From Gammaproteobacteria bacterium AqS3 (GTDB taxonomy: Bacteria; Pseudomonadota; Gammaproteobacteria; MEIF01; AqS3), in assembly GCA_001750645.1 (NCBI GenBank), contig MEIF01000003.1, positions 1 to 64,000 of the forward strand: a stretch of DNA of 64,000 bases. Reading direction: 5' to 3'. How positions within the stretch are numbered: position 1 is the first letter of the stretch; every line of letters begins with the position of its first letter. Below are positions 59,827-64,000 of the stretch, piece by piece. A model generated the notes under the pieces. That model was not told where the DNA came from, searched no databases, and was given only the letters and a program-made list of their open reading frames with translations. Made by a program: the position numbers and the translations under genes.

Positions 59827-61158
59827 TCAGACCCGCAGACGCAGCGCCGCCCAAGCCGATATCAGCAGCGGCGCCGCGAATATGAAGAACAGCCAGGGCA
59901 CCGACAATTCCAGCGCCAGCAGCTGGCCGGCCAGGTAGGGGCCGACCACCCCGCCGATGCGTCCCAGGCCAATGCCCCAGCCGACTCCGGTGGCGCGCAC
60001 CTCGGCCGGATAGAGGATCGTCCCGCAGACGTAGAGCCCGACCACCGCCCCCTGAATCAGCCCGCCCATCAGCCCGCACACCAGCAGAATGACGTCGCCC
60101 TGGACAAAGGGGAAGACCATCATCGAAGCCGCACAGGCGACGAAGAACACGCCGACCATCAGCGAGGTTCGGCCCTGCCCCGACAGCACGCCGAGCAGCA
60201 GGATGCCGGCCACCGCCCCGACGTTGAATGCCGTCAGTGCGTAGATCGAAACCGTCTCGCTGGCCCCGGCCGCGTTGACGATCTGCGGGATCCAGTTGAG
60301 CAGGAAGTAGAGCCCGCCGTAGGAAAACCCGAAGCTGAGCCACAGCAGCAGCGTGCGCCCGCGCCACTCGGAACTCAGCAGCTGGCCCGGGCCGCCGCTC
60401 AAAAGTCCCTTCTGGGCTTCCTCTCTGGGGGGATCGAGCCGCTCGAGCGGCTGCATGTCCAGCTTCGCCAAAATCCGGTTCAGGCTCTCCAGCGCCCCCT
60501 GGGGCCTGCGGCTCAGCAGAAACTCCGGGGACTCCGGCAGCCCGATCCAGACCAGCAGCACCAGCATCAGCGTCAGCGCCCCGCCGCCGTAGAAGATGCT
60601 GCCCCAGCCGTAGACGCCGATGATCTCGGCGGAGACGATCCCGCCGACCACGGCGCCGAATGCAAACCCCGCCAGCGAGGCGTTGACCATCAGGCTGCGC
60701 CAGCGCACCGGGGCAAACTCGGCGACGATCGTGGCCACCGTCGCCAGCAGCACGCCGACGCCGACGCCGGTCAGCAGGCGCAGGGCGGCAATCGCCCAGA
60801 GCGATTCGGGCAGCGGCGTCAGCACCATGCTGACCCCGGACAGGGTCAGCGCCGCCAGGATCATGCGCCGCCGCCCCAGCAGGTCCGACAGCAGGGTCAG
60901 CATCATCGCCCCGAGCATCATCCCCAGCAGACCCGAGCTGAACAGGATGCCCATCTGATCGGGGGTCAGGTTCAGCTCCCGCTGGATCGAGACCGAGGCG
61001 AAGGCGATCGCCAGGACGTCAAAGCCCTCGAGCATTGACAGCACGAAGCCGATGACGAATACGCCGATCTGCAGCGGGCCGATCGGGGCGTGGTGAATCG
61101 CATCGGTCACACGCTCCGACACAGAGGTGTCGGCGGGCGAATGGGCGTTTTCTTCCAC
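59827..61158 (-). CDS. MFS transporter, aromatic acid:H+ symporter-like
   Basis: A 443-residue, 12-helix major facilitator protein. SMLEGFDVLAIAFASVSIQRELNLTPDQMGILFSSGLLGMM followed by LLGRRRM fits the AAHS group (4-hydroxybenzoate and related carboxylate importers), with the Asp in helix 1 and the loop 2-3 motif. As the promoter-proximal gene of the leftward region it probably imports the growth substrate. GTG start at 61158; candidate -10 at 61243-61238. Confidence 0.88.
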   Translation of the reverse strand: MEENAHSPADTSVSERVTDAIHHAPIGPLQIGVFVIGFVLSMLEGFDVLAIAFASVSIQRELNLTPDQMGILFSSGLLGMMLGAMMLTLLSDLLGRRRMILAALTLSGVSMVLTPLPESLWAIAALRLLTGVGVGVLLATVATIVAEFAPVRWRSLMVNASLAGFAFGAVVGGIVSAEIIGVYGWGSIFYGGGALTLMLVLLVWIGLPESPEFLLSRRPQGALESLNRILAKLDMQPLERLDPPREEAQKGLLSGGPGQLLSSEWRGRTLLLWLSFGFSYGGLYFLLNWIPQIVNAAGASETVSIYALTAFNVGAVAGILLLGVLSGQGRTSLMVGVFFVACAASMMVFPFVQGDVILLVCGLMGGLIQGAVVGLYVCGTILYPAEVRATGVGWGIGLGRIGGVVGPYLAGQLLALELSVPWLFFIFAAPLLISAWAALRLRV

Positions 61159-61237
61159 AGTTTCTTCAGATGTTGTGCTAATGAGATTTCCCCCTCGACC
61201 GTCCGAATCGGCGGGGCTGCTCCGCCGCAGGCGGCGA

Positions 61238-61243
61238 ATGATA
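61238..61243 (-). promoter_or_regulatory. Candidate -10 for the MFS transporter gene
   Basis: On the minus strand TATCAT is followed by TCGCCGCC, giving a leader of roughly 70 nt. Within 61159-61423, the only other coding signal is a weak 30-codon leftward frame (61282-61374, GTG start, one membrane helix), which I do not call as a gene. Confidence 0.4.
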
Positions 61244-61423
61244 AGGGTTCAGAGTGTTTCCGCTCGGGTGCGGCTCCGCCGCTACTCGCCGTCGATGACC
61301 GAGGGGTCCCTGGGCTGCTCCCGCCGGTAGCGAAGCAGGTTTTTGATGATCAGAAAAATCCCGGCGATGAGCACGGCCGGCAGCGAAAAGCTCGGGTCAA
61401 ACCGAAGGGGTGGCTTTTGCGGA

Positions 61424-61780
61424 TCAGCTCGGCGGATCGCTGCGCCGCGAGCGCAGCCACTGAACCAGCAAGGTTAGCCCGCCGCCGAGTCCGGTGGTCA
61501 GCAGATAACCCAGTATCGAAGTCCACCGATCCAGCTCCGACCAGCGGACGACATCCTCACGCTCGGCCTTGACCTCGGCTATGAGAGTTCTCACCTCATC
61601 CTCGATGCGCAAGGTCGCCGCCTCCACATCGCGCCTGATGTCCTCGGTTGTTTCTTTAATGTTGCGGACATCCGCCTTCAGCTCGCCGAACTCCTGCGGA
61701 TCGATCTCACTCGCCGGCAGGTGCACCGGTGCGAGGACCAGTGCGGCGAGGATCAGAACAGCGGGGGTGACGGCGGACAC
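61424..61780 (-). CDS. Small membrane protein with signal peptide and coiled coil
   Basis: A 118-residue hypothetical protein. Signal-like N terminus (VSAVTPAVLILAALVLAPVHLPAS), a highly charged heptad-like helix (about 28-78: ELKADVRNIKETTEDIRRDV...), then a membrane helix (SILGYLLTTGLGGGLTLLVQWL) and a basic end. GTG start. No function can be assigned; the layout resembles small envelope coiled-coil proteins. Confidence 0.5.
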   Translation of the reverse strand: MSAVTPAVLILAALVLAPVHLPASEIDPQEFGELKADVRNIKETTEDIRRDVEAATLRIEDEVRTLIAEVKAEREDVVRWSELDRWTSILGYLLTTGLGGGLTLLVQWLRSRRSDPPS

Positions 61781-61970
61781 AGCGGCAAGCCTGGCGGCGC
61801 GGTGCAGCGTAAGTATAAAGGCTTAGGTAGAACAGCGCCCCGACCGCACAGGCGATCAGGATCGCCCTGACGATGACCCAGACCACCGGCCAGAAATGCC
61901 GCCTGCGGACCGAGGGCACGGTGCGAAACTGATGGGACACCTCCCGCTGCTGTCGTCCCGGCTGCAGCAC
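61707..61970 (-). CDS. Possible small single-span membrane protein
   Basis: An 87-codon frame with GTG start, an Arg-rich head and one strong membrane helix (FWPVVWVIVRAILIACAVGALFYLSLY). Its last 25 codons overlap the next gene and look like a shadow of it, so the true protein may be shorter or frameshifted. A TATAAG word lies 54 bases upstream (62029-62024). The rest of 61971-62137 shows nothing else. Confidence 0.33.
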   Translation of the reverse strand: MLQPGRQQREVSHQFRTVPSVRRRHFWPVVWVIVRAILIACAVGALFYLSLYTYAAPRRQACRCVRRHPRCSDPRRTGPRTGAPAGE

Positions 61971-62137
61971 CAGCGCTGCATTAGCTGCCGGTGCTCGCCG
62001 CCGCCGCTGCGGTGAGATTCTTACTTATAGCGCAATCCGCATAAATGGCCGCCGCGCTGGCCAGAATGCAGCAAATCGGTGCGCGTCCGGACAAGCATGC
62101 AAGCCCCCGACAGCCCGCTCAGACCGGGGAAACTCCG

Positions 62138-63682
62138 CTAGGCCGCCTGCTCGGCAACCGGCTCCCGGCGGGCGGGCGGGACTTCAGCCCGCTCGGCGGC
62201 GCCGGCATCGGGCGCTGCCGCCGCACCGGGCGGATTGGAGAAAGTCAGCCGGCCGTCTTCCAGCGGGGCGTTGCGGATCATCTGCTTGTCCAGATGGTAG
62301 TTCTGCGTGTTGAGCCACGGCTCCCGATCGCCCTGCTTGGGGAACAGGTGCATCTTGCGACGCATGTAGCCCGGCTGGAATTCCTCGCTGATCCACGTGG
62401 TGACGTCCATGTCGACATCCTCGGGGGACAGCCTCGGCGTCACCTGGCGCATGCCCAGCTCATCCATGCGATTGACTAGGCGGCAGGAGTACTCCGCCGT
62501 CAGGTCGGCCCGCAGCGTCCACGAGGCGTTGACATACCCGAAGGTCTGCACCAGGTTCGGGATGTCCGAGAACATCATGCCCTTGTAGGCAATGGTCTCG
62601 GGCATGTCGATGTCAAGGCCGTCCACATTCAGACGGACATCGCTCAGCACCACCAGGTTCAGCCCGGTGGCGGTGACGATGATGTCGGCCTCGATCTCCT
62701 GGCCCGACTGCATCTTCAGCCCCCTCTCGGTGAAGCGCTCGATGTGATCGGTGACGACATCGGCCCTGCCCGAGTTGATGGCGTCGTAGAGATCGCCGTT
62801 GGGGATCAGGCACAGCCGCTCATCCCAGGGGTTGTAGCGGGGCACGAAGTGCTCGTCGACGTATTCATCGGGCAGGTTCTTGCGCACCATCTTGAGCAGG
62901 TTCTCCTTGACCTTCTCGGGCTTGGTGCGGGTGCGACCGTAGGCATAGCGCTGCAGGTTGATGTTCTTCCAGCGCGTGATGGCATAGGCCCACGAGTCCG
63001 GCAGGATCTTGCGCAGGGTGTTGGCGATGAAATCGTGATCGGGCATCGAGATGACGTAGGTCGGCGAGCGCTGCACCATCGTGACCCGCTCGGCCCCGCT
63101 CATGGCCATCGCCGGCACCAGCGTCATCGCCGTGGCGCCGGAGCCGATGACGACGACCCTCTTGCCGGCGTAGTCCAGATCCTCGGGCCACTTCTGCGGA
63201 TGCACCACGGCGCCCTGAAAATCGGAGACCCCCTCAAACTCCGGCGTAAAGCCCTCGTCGTAGCTGTAGTAGCCGCCGCACATCAGCAGCATGTTGCCCG
63301 TGTAGCTCTCCCCGCCGTCGGTCTCGACCGACCACTCAGCACGCTCGCTCGACCAGGCCGCCGAGCTGATCCTGGTGTTGTAGCGGATGTGCTGCTCCAG
63401 GCCGTTCTCGGCAACGGTCTCGTGCAGATATTTCATGATGGCGGGGCCGTCGGCGATCGATTTGGGGTCGTTCCACGGCTTGAAGCTGAAGCCGAGCGTG
63501 TGCATGTCGCTGTCGGAGCGGATGCCGGGGTATCGGAACAGATCCCAGGTCCCGCCGATGCTGTCTCGCCCCTCGAGCAGCGCAAAACTCTTGCCGGGAC
63601 ACTGCCGCTGCAGATGGCAGGCGGAGGCGATTCCCGATATGCCCGCCCCGACGATTAAAACATCAAAGTGATTGCTGCTCAT
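62138..63682 (-). CDS. Flavin-containing/Baeyer-Villiger monooxygenase
   Basis: A 514-residue FAD/NADPH monooxygenase. FAD motif GAGISGIASACHL at 12-24, the Baeyer-Villiger fingerprint FxGxxxHxxxWP as FQGAVVHPQKWP at 155-166, and the NADPH motif VVIGSGATAMTLVP (177-190) are intact. Type I BVMOs insert oxygen next to a ketone. The tail (about 485-514) is Ala/Pro-rich and not conserved. Substrate unknown; it is divergent from a PhyH-like gene. Confidence 0.9.
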   Translation of the reverse strand: MSSNHFDVLIVGAGISGIASACHLQRQCPGKSFALLEGRDSIGGTWDLFRYPGIRSDSDMHTLGFSFKPWNDPKSIADGPAIMKYLHETVAENGLEQHIRYNTRISSAAWSSERAEWSVETDGGESYTGNMLLMCGGYYSYDEGFTPEFEGVSDFQGAVVHPQKWPEDLDYAGKRVVVIGSGATAMTLVPAMAMSGAERVTMVQRSPTYVISMPDHDFIANTLRKILPDSWAYAITRWKNINLQRYAYGRTRTKPEKVKENLLKMVRKNLPDEYVDEHFVPRYNPWDERLCLIPNGDLYDAINSGRADVVTDHIERFTERGLKMQSGQEIEADIIVTATGLNLVVLSDVRLNVDGLDIDMPETIAYKGMMFSDIPNLVQTFGYVNASWTLRADLTAEYSCRLVNRMDELGMRQVTPRLSPEDVDMDVTTWISEEFQPGYMRRKMHLFPKQGDREPWLNTQNYHLDKQMIRNAPLEDGRLTFSNPPGAAAAPDAGAAERAEVPPARREPVAEQAA

Positions 63683-63718
63683 TGGAAACCCCCGTGCAAT
63701 GCTGCAATGCAGTGCGGC

Positions 63719-63724
63719 ATTCTA
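63719..63724 (-). promoter_or_regulatory. Candidate -10 for the BVMO gene
   Basis: On the minus strand TAGAAT followed immediately by GCCGCAC, 37 bases before the ATG at 63682. Confidence 0.4.
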
Positions 63725-63751
63725 CTCATATAGGGAATGAAATTTTGGCGC

Positions 63752-63757
63752 TAAGAT
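63752..63757 (+). promoter_or_regulatory. Candidate -10 for the PhyH-like gene
   Basis: TAAGAT followed by TACCGCCG, 35 bases before the ATG at 63792. Back to back with the BVMO promoter. Confidence 0.4.
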
Positions 63758-63791
63758 TACCGCCGCAAAACTGCACCGAGGGAAGACCCCC

Positions 63792-64000
63792 ATGAGTTTT
63801 GAAGATCACGCGATTGCACCCGTCAAGGAGGAACAGATCGCCCAGTGGCTCGGCGGTCGAAGCTTTGAAGATGTCTACCGCGACTACAGCGAGACCGGCT
63901 ACGCCATCTTTGAGCGCGTCCTCAGCGATGAGCAGCTCACCGAGATCCGCTCCGCACTGAGGCCGCATCTGGAGGCCGACATCAGGGGGCGCGGCGATTT
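63792..64000 (+). CDS. Partial phytanoyl-CoA dioxygenase (PhyH)-like protein
   Basis: The first 69 codons of a rightward gene cut by the window end. The segment YRDYSETGYAIFERVLSDEQLTEIRSAL resembles the N terminus of PhyH-family Fe(II)/2-oxoglutarate dioxygenases. The metal-binding HxD...H would lie beyond the window, so the family call is tentative. Confidence 0.55.
   Translation, partial: MSFEDHAIAPVKEEQIAQWLGGRSFEDVYRDYSETGYAIFERVLSDEQLTEIRSALRPHLEADIRGRGD

Noticed and set aside
61282-61374. 30-codon leftward ORF with one membrane helix
   Set aside because: Too short, with a GTG start and no clear ribosome binding site; mentioned only in the regional note.

Overview
The window is GC-rich chromosomal DNA from a gammaproteobacterium. 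The evidence is conserved gene order: divergent rsgA/orn, ubiE-ubiJ-ubiB-hisE-tatABC, rpsF-rpsR-(DUF2232)-rplI-dnaB-radA, and a pyrB gene overlapping a metal-ligand-deficient dihydroorotase as in pseudomonads. Several acyl-CoA pathways, a Baeyer-Villiger-type monooxygenase and a giant secreted repeat protein suggest an aerobic, possibly marine heterotroph. The species cannot be named from the sequence. No rRNA, tRNA, CRISPR array or insertion sequence was recognised.

Layout. 1-4.3 kb: a partial leftward gene, a near-perfect CRP-type palindrome, ssb, then desaturase-msrB-nadE, and the divergent pair yciB/yciO. 4.3-11.1 kb: a leftward leucine-dehydrogenase-like gene diverging from a four-gene overlapping operon (acyl-CoA carboxylase beta, acyl-CoA dehydrogenase, enoyl-CoA hydratase, carboxylase alpha) with the order and some sequence marks of atuCDEF (acyclic terpene utilisation). 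11.2-15.5 kb, leftward: rpsU, yqeY, pyrB, pyrC' and a ParA-type ATPase with a disordered tail carrying three AT-hooks. 15.6-21.6 kb, leftward: rsgA, ubiE, ubiJ, ubiB, hisE, tatA, tatB, tatC and a DM13-domain protein, with orn divergent.

22.3-39.9 kb is one leftward gene of about 5,850 codons: a signal peptide, roughly 45-50 Calx-beta-like repeats of about 107 residues, and a C-terminal autotransporter-type barrel. Part of its repeat array shows near-identical DNA at exact 321-bp spacing. 40.0-44.5 kb, leftward: dtd, class II aldolase, a SAM methyltransferase, alanine racemase and nitronate monooxygenase. 44.6-49.4 kb, rightward: the rpsF-rpsR-rplI-dnaB-radA run.

49.4-50.9 kb is an AT-rich insertion holding a two-gene type II restriction-modification system (beta-class amino-methyltransferase plus an Eco47II-like nuclease). 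51.0-61.2 kb is a leftward catabolic region: MFS importer; RedY-like protein, SDR and PuuE/NodB-type amide hydrolase; then MaoC hydratase, acyl-CoA dehydrogenase, two family III CoA-transferases, a Tat-exported FAD oxidase and a lipoprotein, all tightly overlapped; and a CMD/AhpD-like protein. 61.4-64 kb holds two small membrane ORFs, a Baeyer-Villiger-type monooxygenase and the start of a rightward PhyH-like gene.

Across the window, many candidate -10 hexamers are followed directly by a CCGCC/GCCGC-like word, which looks like a lineage-specific promoter signature. The most unusual items are the giant repeat adhesin with its homogenised repeats, the ParA-AT-hook fusion, the restriction-modification island, the uncharacterised CoA-based catabolic cluster, and an SSB protein whose C-terminal tip ends in Met instead of Phe.
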